The notes under the pieces: model-generated
What the model saw: the letters and a program-made list of their open reading frames with translations, nothing else
Databases searched by the model: none
Told to the model about the DNA's origin: nothing
Shown here: positions 9,063 through 17,270 of the stretch, piece after piece
How positions within the stretch are numbered: position 1 is the first letter of the stretch
How the letters are laid out: each line of letters starts with the position of its first letter
Translations under genes and position numbers: made by a program
Assembly (NCBI GenBank): GCA_007896885.1
Contig: VOIU01000001.1
Span: 62,001 to 126,000, forward strand
Reading direction: 5' to 3'
From: Bacteroidaceae bacterium HV4-6-C5C
Lineage (GTDB): Bacteria > Bacteroidota > Bacteroidia > Bacteroidales > Bacteroidaceae
Length of the DNA stretch: 64,000 nucleotides

Positions 9063-10832
9063 ATGAAAAACATGAAATATATATTATTCAACATTATGTG
9101 CTGCCTCGCACTGATGAGTTGTGACAGTTTCATTGATGTTCCACCAACTGCAGTCATCGATGAAGATACCGCCTTCTCCAATCCAGAATCTATGGTGAAT
9201 GCCGTATATTCCGCTTTAGGGAACGATTGGTTTACTTATCCTTTCAACTTATGGCCATACGGTGATCTGGCTTCGGATGATTGTATGAAAGGAGGATCTG
9301 GAACTACTGATACCGATTATCATGCTCTTGATATCTGGAGTGCAGTGACTCCTATGACACCGGGGCATACAGACGAATTATGGTACCGTCTTTATGTCGC
9401 AATCTCACGTTGCAACAGAGCTATAATATCATTGGATAAGTATGGTGAAAATACTCTAGGAGCAGAGACTGCTGCAAAACGTAAAGCAGAAGTTCGATTC
9501 CTGCGCGGACATTTCTATTATAAATTGCTGACTGTATTCCGTCAAGTCCCATGGATTGATGAGAAAGTATTTGCAGCCGATTCTTATGAACAAACACGCA
9601 ATGACGAGTTTACATACGCAGAATTATGGCAAAAAGTGATTGATGATTTCACTGCTGCATATACAACACTTGACATGTATCCCCCTTCAGGAGAAGGCGG
9701 GCGTGTCAGTAAAACAGCCGCTGCCGGATATTTGGCTAAATGTTATTTACAAATGGCTTGGGGTGACGGATATGAAAACTCCGACGGTACTGGTTATCAA
9801 AATAAAGATTATTTTAATAAGGTAATAGAGTATACGGATTATATCAAAACAGCAACGAAATATAGTTATGAATCAGATTATGGTGATATATTCATGAGTG
9901 ATCACAAGAATGGGGTCGAATCTCTTTTTGCAGTTCAGCACTCGGAATATACCGATGACGGAACAAAATTCGGAAGGGCGAATTGGAGCAATACGTTGAA
10001 CGGAGCATGGAAAATGTGGTCTTGTGGATGGGATTTCCATTGTGCAACCCAGAATTTGGTAAACGCCTTTAAAACATACAACGGACTGCCGATGTTTGAC
10101 GAATACGACAATGTACACAATTCATATCCTGTAATGGGAAAAAGTTCTTCACAGAAATGGGATCCACGATTGTTCCACACCATTGCTCTTCCTACATTCC
10201 CTTACAAGTATGAAAGTACAGTCACTGCCGACGGAGTCAACACAATATTCTCAACCGAGAATTCTAGAAATCCGAGTACTTACGGTTACTACCGCTCTTT
10301 AAAGGAAATACCTCAACGATCCAAAGGTGAGACTTATAACTATCCTTGGCAGGCTTTCGATAATAATGATTATGTCATCCGCTACACAGATGTTATGCTG
10401 ATGCGTGCCGAAGCATTAATTGAGACAGATAAGCTGGATGAAGCACGTATTATTATTAACGACATTCGCCAGCGTGCTGCTAACTCAATTAATAAGCACA
10501 TAGCCTACGCAGCTGATTACTGTCAAATCAGTCTTTATCCCGCAAGTTATTTTGCCGACAAGGAAACAGCACGCAAATGCCTTCAATGGGAACGAAGAAT
10601 TGAGATGGGAATGGAAAGTTCCCGCTTCTTCGACTTAAGACGCTGGGGCATAGCATCGAAGACACTTAATAAGTTTTACTCATCGGAGAAAAACGACAAT
10701 TATGAAGGCCAAAGTTATGGAACCTATTACTCTGCCGGATATTTCACTCCTAATAAGAATGAATTCTTACCCATTCCTTATAATCAGATGTACTATGTAT
10801 CGGGATTATACACTCAAAATAAGGGCTATTGA
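9063..10832 (+). CDS. SusD/RagB-family glycan-binding lipoprotein
   Basis: The 589-aa protein carries a lipobox (LMSC, Cys20) and is the expected cell-surface lid of the neighbouring SusC. SusD features include the early PPTAVIDEDTAFSNPE segment, TPR-like helices (LRGHFYYKLL, AAAGYLAKCYLQMA) and the C-terminal motifs DVMLMRAEALIE, LDEARIIINDIRQRA and WERRIEMGMESSRFFDLRRWG. The end, ending in LPIPYNQMYYVSG, is close to family consensus. It follows SusC by 37 bp, indicating cotranscription. Confidence 0.95.
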   Translation: MKNMKYILFNIMCCLALMSCDSFIDVPPTAVIDEDTAFSNPESMVNAVYSALGNDWFTYPFNLWPYGDLASDDCMKGGSGTTDTDYHALDIWSAVTPMTPGHTDELWYRLYVAISRCNRAIISLDKYGENTLGAETAAKRKAEVRFLRGHFYYKLLTVFRQVPWIDEKVFAADSYEQTRNDEFTYAELWQKVIDDFTAAYTTLDMYPPSGEGGRVSKTAAAGYLAKCYLQMAWGDGYENSDGTGYQNKDYFNKVIEYTDYIKTATKYSYESDYGDIFMSDHKNGVESLFAVQHSEYTDDGTKFGRANWSNTLNGAWKMWSCGWDFHCATQNLVNAFKTYNGLPMFDEYDNVHNSYPVMGKSSSQKWDPRLFHTIALPTFPYKYESTVTADGVNTIFSTENSRNPSTYGYYRSLKEIPQRSKGETYNYPWQAFDNNDYVIRYTDVMLMRAEALIETDKLDEARIIINDIRQRAANSINKHIAYAADYCQISLYPASYFADKETARKCLQWERRIEMGMESSRFFDLRRWGIASKTLNKFYSSEKNDNYEGQSYGTYYSAGYFTPNKNEFLPIPYNQMYYVSGLYTQNKGY

Positions 10833-10871
10833 TACAATTATAAAAGATAGAACACTATAAAAAAATCAAAA

Positions 10872-11228
10872 ATGAAAAAATATATCGTACCCATCTTATT
10901 CCTTGTTATTGTCATATCTTCATCTTGCCAAAACAAGGATGACTTTGAAGCCGCAAATCCATTATTGGAGTCACTTACCCAAAATGCGATGAAAGGAACT
11001 CTAAGTGGCAGCGATTATGTATGGGAGTGGGCTTACCCTTCCGAGCATTTATCCATGCATATCGATGTTTATTGCAATGGAAGTAAACTAGCTTCGCAAG
11101 ATACAAGGGATAACTCTTTTACCTTGTCCGATATTACGGCTAATTCTGAATATGTTTTTGTATTCAAATTATACGACGGGACAAATTTTTCAAAAGGTTT
11201 AGTTATTCACTATAAGCCTAAAAATTAG
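10872..11228 (+). CDS. Small surface lipoprotein with an FN3-like domain, SusE-position
   Basis: The 118-aa protein has a lipobox (SSSC, Cys19) followed by one beta-sandwich of about 85 residues. The strand pattern HIDVYCNGSKLAS, NSFTLSDI, NSEYVFVFKLYDG resembles fibronectin type III. It sits 39 bp after SusD, the position used by SusE/SusF-type surface glycan-binding proteins, although it is far shorter than those. Carbohydrate binding is inference from position; the protein was not matched to a named family. Confidence 0.75.
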   Translation: MKKYIVPILFLVIVISSSCQNKDDFEAANPLLESLTQNAMKGTLSGSDYVWEWAYPSEHLSMHIDVYCNGSKLASQDTRDNSFTLSDITANSEYVFVFKLYDGTNFSKGLVIHYKPKN

Positions 11229-11230
11229 CA

Positions 11231-11344
11231 ATGAAAAGGGATTTTGTAGGAGTAGCCGTATGGAAAAGGAAATATTTATCAGTGTTTTTTGCATTTATTT
11301 TTTCATTATTTCCAGAATGTTGCTTCTACATTCTTCATTTATAA
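11231..11344 (+). CDS. Possible 37-residue hydrophobic micropeptide
   Basis: An ATG two bases after the preceding stop codon opens a 37-codon frame (MKRDFVGVAVWKRK, then one hydrophobic segment rich in Phe). The position would allow translational coupling to the upstream lipoprotein. There is no homology evidence, so it may be chance. Confidence 0.2.
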   Translation: MKRDFVGVAVWKRKYLSVFFAFIFSLFPECCFYILHL

Positions 11345-11395
11345 TTACCTTAGAGCATCCTATGACGTTTTAAACAACTAATATCAATACATAAA

Positions 11396-13114
11396 ATGAA
11401 GTACATATTCTGTTTTTTAGTAACCGTTTTAACTTTTCTATCAGCTTCCGCACAGAGTGGGAAGCCTGTAAATAGCAGAACGATTAAAGTAGAAGAACAA
11501 TATCTGAATTTACCTGTCCGGACAGGCGCAAAAGGAGAGCATTTGGATATTTATCACAAAGGGAAAAAAGTAAGGGAAATATTAATTGAATTAGACGGTG
11601 AAAAACCTGATTTCTGGGTTAACCTGGATATGAGTGAGTGGAAAGGTGAGAATATAGATATTAAAGTCGAAGATGCAACGGCTGCAAAATACCTTGGAGA
11701 CTTATATCAGTCTAAATCACCTGCCGGTAAAGAGACTTTTTACAAAGAATACTTACGTCCAAAATATCACTTTACAGCAACAAGAGGTTGGTTCAATGAT
11801 CCTAATGGCATGGTATATAGTGATGGTAAATGGCACCTCTTCTTTCAGCACAATCCATACGGATGGAATTGGAACAATATGACATGGGGACATGCCGTTA
11901 GCTCCGATTTGATGCACTGGACTGAAACGGGTGATGCGATACATCCCGATGAGAAAGGTACCATCTTTTCAGGATCGGCCATTGTTGATCGGGAGAACAT
12001 TTTAGGATTGCAGAAAGGAAATATAAAAACCCTGGTAGCCTACTATACATACGCTGGTAATAGCGGGCATAATTGGTCGAAAGATGCTAAAACCGTACAA
12101 GCTATGGCTTACTCCACCGATAATGGAAAGACATGGGTTAAGTATGCAAAGAATCCTGTCATACCCAATCTTTATGGAGACAATAGAGATCCTAAAGCGA
12201 TATGGGATGAATCGGGAAAGCAGTGGATTATGGCGTTGTATCTGGGAGATGCCAACCCAGAACATGCTTTTGCTTTATTTAGTTCAAAGAATCTTATTGG
12301 CTGGAAAGAGATACAACGGTTTACTGTAGAAGGTGAGCGGGAGTGCCCGGATTTCTTCCCCATAAAAGTTGAAGGAACCAATGAAACCAAATGGTTATTT
12401 ACAGGAGCCAATAAAGTCTATGTGATTGGCGATTTTGTAAACAACAAATTTACACCAATAACCAAGCCCAAGCATTTGGACAGAGGTAATAATTATTACG
12501 CTGCACAGACTTTCTTCAATGCTCCGGAAAAGAATGTCATACAGATAGGATGGATGGCAGGATGTAATTTTCCAAAGATGCCATTCAATCAACAAATGAG
12601 TTTTCCCCGTGAAATTAAGCTGTTCAAGGACGGAAATGATTATACAGCTAAGTGTATGCCGGTAAAAGAAATCGCTTCATTATTCACTTCAAGTCATTTT
12701 TCTGTAAGTAAGAAATCTTTATCAACGGGCGATAACCCCACAGCCAATTATACAGGAGATAGCTATGTGTTGGATGCCGCTTTTGATGTAAATGATTCAA
12801 AAGGTGACGGGTTTGGCTTCTTATTAGATGGATTCGAAGTATATTATTCCATCAGAAACAAAAAACTAACTTTTAATGCTACAAGTATGGATAAAAAAGA
12901 AGTCGATCTCACTCCAGATAACGGAAAAGTAAGTTTCCGAATTCTTGCTGACGTCGGATCTCTCGAAGTCTTTGCCAATAACGGAGAAGTTGCGGCGGCT
13001 TTCGCTTATCTACCTGTAATCAAAACAAGTAAAGTGACAACAATTATCAAAGGAGAAAAAGTTGTAATGGATAATTTGAGCATCAATGAGATTGGGTCGA
13101 TATGGAATAAGTAA
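11396..13114 (+). CDS. Glycoside hydrolase family 32 fructan hydrolase
   Basis: GH32 enzymes cleave beta-fructosidic bonds of sucrose, inulin or levan. The 572-aa protein has a signal peptide (1-19, ending SASAQ), an N-terminal beta-rich module (about 25-120, probably the DUF4980-type extension of Bacteroides GH32), then a five-bladed propeller and a C-terminal beta-sandwich. The three catalytic motifs are intact: FNDPNG with nucleophile Asp135, RDP with Asp265 (transition-state stabiliser) and ECPD with acid/base Glu316. Exo- versus endo-action and the linkage cannot be told by eye. It closes the SusCD operon after a 167-bp gap. Confidence 0.95.
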   Translation: MKYIFCFLVTVLTFLSASAQSGKPVNSRTIKVEEQYLNLPVRTGAKGEHLDIYHKGKKVREILIELDGEKPDFWVNLDMSEWKGENIDIKVEDATAAKYLGDLYQSKSPAGKETFYKEYLRPKYHFTATRGWFNDPNGMVYSDGKWHLFFQHNPYGWNWNNMTWGHAVSSDLMHWTETGDAIHPDEKGTIFSGSAIVDRENILGLQKGNIKTLVAYYTYAGNSGHNWSKDAKTVQAMAYSTDNGKTWVKYAKNPVIPNLYGDNRDPKAIWDESGKQWIMALYLGDANPEHAFALFSSKNLIGWKEIQRFTVEGERECPDFFPIKVEGTNETKWLFTGANKVYVIGDFVNNKFTPITKPKHLDRGNNYYAAQTFFNAPEKNVIQIGWMAGCNFPKMPFNQQMSFPREIKLFKDGNDYTAKCMPVKEIASLFTSSHFSVSKKSLSTGDNPTANYTGDSYVLDAAFDVNDSKGDGFGFLLDGFEVYYSIRNKKLTFNATSMDKKEVDLTPDNGKVSFRILADVGSLEVFANNGEVAAAFAYLPVIKTSKVTTIIKGEKVVMDNLSINEIGSIWNK

Positions 13115-13154
13115 AAGCATAGATTGACACAATATTTTTAAATATCAACCCTGA

Positions 13155-13874
13155 TCATGAGTCTTCAAAATCAGCTATAATGGAATTTAATGCTGTTTTG
13201 CAATCACCGGGATAATATCCACCATGATAGCACAGCAAATGCTCAATATCCAATTTGCCGATTTTTATCACAGATTGAATAGCGGTAGGCGGATCAAGTG
13301 TATACTCCGCTACCGCTATTTCCAATTTTCCATAGCGGTATACTAAAGCGTCACCTGTTATTAATGTTTTATGCGAAGGGATGTACAAAGAAATATGACC
13401 CGGCATGTGACCCGGCGTACTGATCACAAATACTCCATCAACAATCGCTTCACCATCACTTACAGTACGATCAACATTCACCGGTTCAACAGACTCCAGC
13501 AAATGGTGGAAACGTAAAGCTTGAGGACGTTCTTCGAGAGGTAAAGTAGGGTATATACTTTCAGCCTGTTGCAGACGTAAAGATTTCTCTTTTTTTTCAA
13601 TATAAGGTGCATCTTTATCAGATGCTACAACCTTAACTTGCGGATATTGTTTTTTTAATGCGGCTAACGAACCGATATGATCAAAATCATGATGAGTTAT
13701 CACTACATGCGTCAGTTCGGAGAGCGACAGATCATGCAAAGAAGCCGCTTTTTCTATACGGTGGAGCAAACCGGGGTAGCAAGCATCTACAAGGATGTTA
13801 AACCCATCCCCTTTAATCAAAGCCGGATGAATAGCTTTTCGCGCAGCACATATTTCCAAATCAATTATTTCCAT
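13155..13874 (-). CDS. MBL-fold metallo-hydrolase
   Basis: The 239-aa cytoplasmic protein (no signal peptide) shows the metallo-beta-lactamase fold. The metal motif is THHDFDH (His61, Asp63, Asp65, His66), the HxDxDH variant in which Asp replaces the second His, as in many YflN-like hydrolases. Further ligands are likely His in TPGHMPGH and Asp in LITGDALV. Members hydrolyse thioesters, lactones or phosphodiesters, and the substrate here is unknown. It is convergent with the GH32 gene and divergent from the AraC regulator, so a link to fructan use is not supported. Confidence 0.88.
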   Translation of the reverse strand: MEIIDLEICAARKAIHPALIKGDGFNILVDACYPGLLHRIEKAASLHDLSLSELTHVVITHHDFDHIGSLAALKKQYPQVKVVASDKDAPYIEKKEKSLRLQQAESIYPTLPLEERPQALRFHHLLESVEPVNVDRTVSDGEAIVDGVFVISTPGHMPGHISLYIPSHKTLITGDALVYRYGKLEIAVAEYTLDPPTAIQSVIKIGKLDIEHLLCYHGGYYPGDCKTALNSIIADFEDS

Positions 13875-14175
13875 AAATCATGTCTAGAAGTCCGATGCCC
13901 GAAGTTACACAAAGTTTTAAAATAATTCCGTTTTTATATCGAATTAATGTATGGAAACAGAAATTTCGCAAGCTTGCTATAAACCTGATAGTCGAAAATA
14001 GTAAGGGGGAAAACCCAAGAAAGTGCATTTTTAACGAACATTTTTTTTTCAACACTCATAATTCGCTATCTTTGTACAACCTTTAAATAAACTATGAGAT
14101 TATATGCACTATAATTTTGTCGGCGATATGGCGGCATTATTGAAAAATATTTCTTTTAAAAAGAGATTTTAATAT
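13875..14175. other. Divergent intergenic region between MBL hydrolase and AraC regulator
   Basis: This 301-bp AT-rich gap has no supported gene. It carries a strong -7 box for the AraC gene at 14067. The minus-strand promoter of the MBL gene is not clear (nearest candidate AAACTTTG, one mismatch). Confidence 0.5.
14067..14074 (+). promoter_or_regulatory. Promoter -7 box of the AraC-family gene
   Basis: TATCTTTG exactly matches TAnnTTTG and predicts a leader of roughly 95 nt. At the expected -33 distance there is only a T-run rather than TTTG. Confidence 0.5.
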
Positions 14176-15081
14176 ATGAATACTTCATTCACAGGAGATC
14201 CTTCGAGTACTGCGCAATATTTTCCCCAGTTTTCTGTAAATATTCACTGTTGCAGATATTGGTGGTTGAAAAAATGGGAACATAGCACTCTTTCATTCCC
14301 TTTTTGGAGAATTTACTATAATTTTGAAGAGGGTGGCATAATAGAATACCAGGATAATGAGTATAAAATGGAAGTGGATAAGATCTATCTCATCGCTCCA
14401 AATACTGATTACCGCTCAAAGATACAGGGAAATAAGATACCCAGCGAAGGTTATCGGCTGGAAGGAGGCAGCATAAGCTCTTTATCTCCCCAAGAGAAAA
14501 CTAAGATTTTATCAGAAGGAGCTTTGGAGCACCTATTCATTCATTTCTCACTCGGTTTTCCTTACGACAACGCATCCTTGGGAATATATCCGCTGGCCTT
14601 AAATGAAAATTTGAAAAGCAAAATAAGCTATTTGCAGAAGTACCTTTCCGAGAATAACGATACCGCCTTGTTTAATGTGCAGGCATTTTTAATGATCCAA
14701 TCACTTATCTGCGAAATACTCCTGAGTATCGATGAATCGAAATGGAAACAGAGCGCAAGCGATATACGCGTTGCTAAAATTATCAATTATATAGAGAATC
14801 ATTACGATCAGGATTTATCCAACGAATTACTCGCCAATAAGGCATGCATGTCCACTAATTCTTTTTCCCGCTTGTTTAAGAATGAAATTGGAGTTTCATT
14901 ACAAAAATACATCAAGAAAAAAAGGATTGACTACGCTTGCATGCTAATCACGCACACGAGCATGAGTATCGATGAAATCGCTTTTAAAACGGGATTTTCC
15001 AATCGTTTCCATTTTACACGTGTCTTCCACGAAATAATAAAAACCACTCCCGCCAAGTACAAAATATTGCTATCTTTTTAA
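14176..15081 (+). CDS. AraC-family transcriptional regulator
   Basis: The 301-aa protein has an N-terminal cupin-like sensor region (about 40-140) and a C-terminal AraC DNA-binding domain with two helix-turn-helix units (about 195-298: IINYIENHYDQDLSNELLA and SIDEIAFKTGFSNRFHFTRVF). The ending TTPAKYK is the family signature. It stands between the fructan locus and the exo-glycosidase run. Control of the downstream GH35-GH20-GH29 genes is a reasonable guess from order and strand, but no operator is evident. Confidence 0.93.
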   Translation: MNTSFTGDPSSTAQYFPQFSVNIHCCRYWWLKKWEHSTLSFPFWRIYYNFEEGGIIEYQDNEYKMEVDKIYLIAPNTDYRSKIQGNKIPSEGYRLEGGSISSLSPQEKTKILSEGALEHLFIHFSLGFPYDNASLGIYPLALNENLKSKISYLQKYLSENNDTALFNVQAFLMIQSLICEILLSIDESKWKQSASDIRVAKIINYIENHYDQDLSNELLANKACMSTNSFSRLFKNEIGVSLQKYIKKKRIDYACMLITHTSMSIDEIAFKTGFSNRFHFTRVFHEIIKTTPAKYKILLSF

Positions 15082-15107
15082 GTCTTTCCGACTAAAATAT
15101 CATAAAC

Positions 15108-15140
15108 GGAATTACAAGACTTCACAAGCATTGTAATTCC
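15108..15140 (+). terminator. Hairpin after the AraC gene
   Basis: Perfect 10-bp arms GGAATTACAA (15108-15117) and TTGTAATTCC (15131-15140) flank a 13-nt loop, 26 nt past the AraC stop. The following tract is AT-rich but lacks a clean U-run, so this is a moderate terminator candidate. Confidence 0.45.
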
Positions 15141-15336
15141 AATTATCTTCCATATCTTTATGGAGAGAAACATTATTACCCATTTTCTTGAGGGGTTAGT
15201 GTGAATCAGATATAAAATGAATGGAAGTAGGCATTTTATAACATCTCTTTTTACGGTTAGTTTGCATAGGATAGTTTATACTTCTGTTGACTATTGCAAC
15301 TGTATCTTTAATCATTCTTTTACTACATTTTAAATT

Positions 15337-17250
15337 ATGAAGCAAAGCATGACGTATTTGTTGAAAAGTCTCTCTCTCCTTTTAGGTGTATTATTCTGTA
15401 CATTGAATGCGGAAGCACAACGTAAACATTCTTTCGAGATAAAGAATGGTGAGTTTATGTATGATCAAAAGCCTGTCCGTATTATTTCAGGTGAAATGCA
15501 CTACGCCAGAATACCACATGAATACTGGAAACACCGTATGCAGATGTTAAAAGCAATGGGACTGAATACGGTAGCCACTTATGTTTTTTGGAATCTTCAT
15601 GAACCGGAACCGGATAAATGGGATTTCAGTGGCGACAAGAATTTAAGAGAGTTCATTAAAACCGCTCAGGAAGAAGGTCTCCACGTCATTCTGCGTGTCG
15701 GACCTTATGCTTGTGCGGAATGGGAGTTCGGAGGTTATCCTTGGTGGCTTCAAAACGTAAAGGGGCTCGAATTGAGACGTGACAACGAGCAATTCTTGCA
15801 CTATACAAATTTGTATATCAAAAGACTATATCAGGAAGTCAAAGATTTACTCATCACCAACGGAGGTCCTATCATCATGGTGCAAGTGGAAAATGAGTTC
15901 GGATCGTATGTATCACAACGAAAAGATATCCCGCTGGAAGAGCATCGCAGATATAATGCCAAAATAAAAGATCAGTTGGTAAACGCCGGTTTTAACACAA
16001 CGTTCTTCACATCCGACGGTACTTGGTTATTTCAAGGAGGAGCTATCAATGGTATATTACCCACCGCTAATGGTGAAGGAAATGTGAATAATCTAAAGAA
16101 AGCGGTGAATGAATATAATAATGGAAAAGGCCCCTATATGGTCGCCGAGTTTTATCCGGGATGGCTATCTCATTGGGCTGAACCTTTCCCTTCCATTGAT
16201 GCATCATCCATAGCACGTAAGGCGGAGGAATACCTCAAGAACGGAGTATCATTCAATTTATACATGGCGCATGGTGGAACAAACTTCGGTTTTAGCAGCG
16301 GCGCAAACTATGACAAGAAACATGATATACAGCCGGATTTAACCAGCTATGATTATGATGCTCCAATATCCGAAGCCGGATGGACAACCCCCAAGTATGA
16401 CTCCTTACGCGCTGTAATCGGCAAGCAGGTAAAGTATAAATTACCGGCGGTTCCGGCAGCAAAACCGGTCATCTCTATTCCTTCAATAAAACTGACTCAG
16501 GTAGCGGATGTGCTAAGCTTTTTAGAAAAAGGGAAGAAAGTGGAAAGCAGCACCCCACTGACTTTTGAACAACTGAATCAAGGTTATGGATATGTGCTCT
16601 ATACACGGCATTTCAATCAACCCATTAACGGAACGCTGGATATATCGGGACTTCGTGACTTTGCAGTAGTGTATGTCAACGGTGAAAAAGTCGGTGAGTT
16701 GAACCGCTGCAATAATCAATATACCATGGATATTGATATTCCTTTCAACTCCACCCTCGAGATTCTAGTGGAGAATATGGGAAGAATTAACTATGGAACA
16801 GAGATTGTCAACAATAAAAAAGGAATTATTGCTCCGGTTAAAATCAATGATACGGAGATGGAAGGTGATTGGACTATGTACCAACTACCGATGAATGAAG
16901 CGATTGATCTGACCAAGCTGGCTAAGACTGACGTATACGAAAACAATGCAACAAACGGTAAGCAGCTTGCAGGACGCCCTTTACTATACGATGGTACCTT
17001 CAATCTGGACGAAACGGGAGACACCTTCATCGATATGAGCCACTGGGGAAAAGGAATAATCTTCATCAACGGTCATCACATCGGCCGCTATTGGAATGTA
17101 GGTCCGCAACAAACCCTGTTCATACCGGGAGTATGGCTGAAGAAAGGGATGAATAGAATATTAATTTTCGAGCAACTCAATAACAGCCCGGAAACACAAG
17201 TTTCAACACTCAAAGCCCCGATCCTTAAAGAATTAAAGATTAAGAAATAA
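15337..17250 (+). CDS. Secreted GH35 beta-galactosidase
   Basis: GH35 enzymes release terminal beta-galactose. The 637-aa protein has a signal peptide (1-27, ending LNAEAQ) and a TIM barrel carrying the family signatures. Acid/base is Glu187 in QVENEFGS and nucleophile Glu271 in VAEFYPGW; the entry motif HYARIPHEYW and VGPYACAEWEFGGYPWWL are also typical. Beta-sandwich domains occupy about 400-620, with GRYWNVGPQQTLFIPG near the end. The GH20 gene follows after 20 bp. With GH20 and GH29 downstream, the likely target is galactose-capped, fucosylated host-type glycan chains. Confidence 0.95.
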   Translation: MKQSMTYLLKSLSLLLGVLFCTLNAEAQRKHSFEIKNGEFMYDQKPVRIISGEMHYARIPHEYWKHRMQMLKAMGLNTVATYVFWNLHEPEPDKWDFSGDKNLREFIKTAQEEGLHVILRVGPYACAEWEFGGYPWWLQNVKGLELRRDNEQFLHYTNLYIKRLYQEVKDLLITNGGPIIMVQVENEFGSYVSQRKDIPLEEHRRYNAKIKDQLVNAGFNTTFFTSDGTWLFQGGAINGILPTANGEGNVNNLKKAVNEYNNGKGPYMVAEFYPGWLSHWAEPFPSIDASSIARKAEEYLKNGVSFNLYMAHGGTNFGFSSGANYDKKHDIQPDLTSYDYDAPISEAGWTTPKYDSLRAVIGKQVKYKLPAVPAAKPVISIPSIKLTQVADVLSFLEKGKKVESSTPLTFEQLNQGYGYVLYTRHFNQPINGTLDISGLRDFAVVYVNGEKVGELNRCNNQYTMDIDIPFNSTLEILVENMGRINYGTEIVNNKKGIIAPVKINDTEMEGDWTMYQLPMNEAIDLTKLAKTDVYENNATNGKQLAGRPLLYDGTFNLDETGDTFIDMSHWGKGIIFINGHHIGRYWNVGPQQTLFIPGVWLKKGMNRILIFEQLNNSPETQVSTLKAPILKELKIKK

Positions 17251-17270
17251 ACACCGTTATACATTCTACC

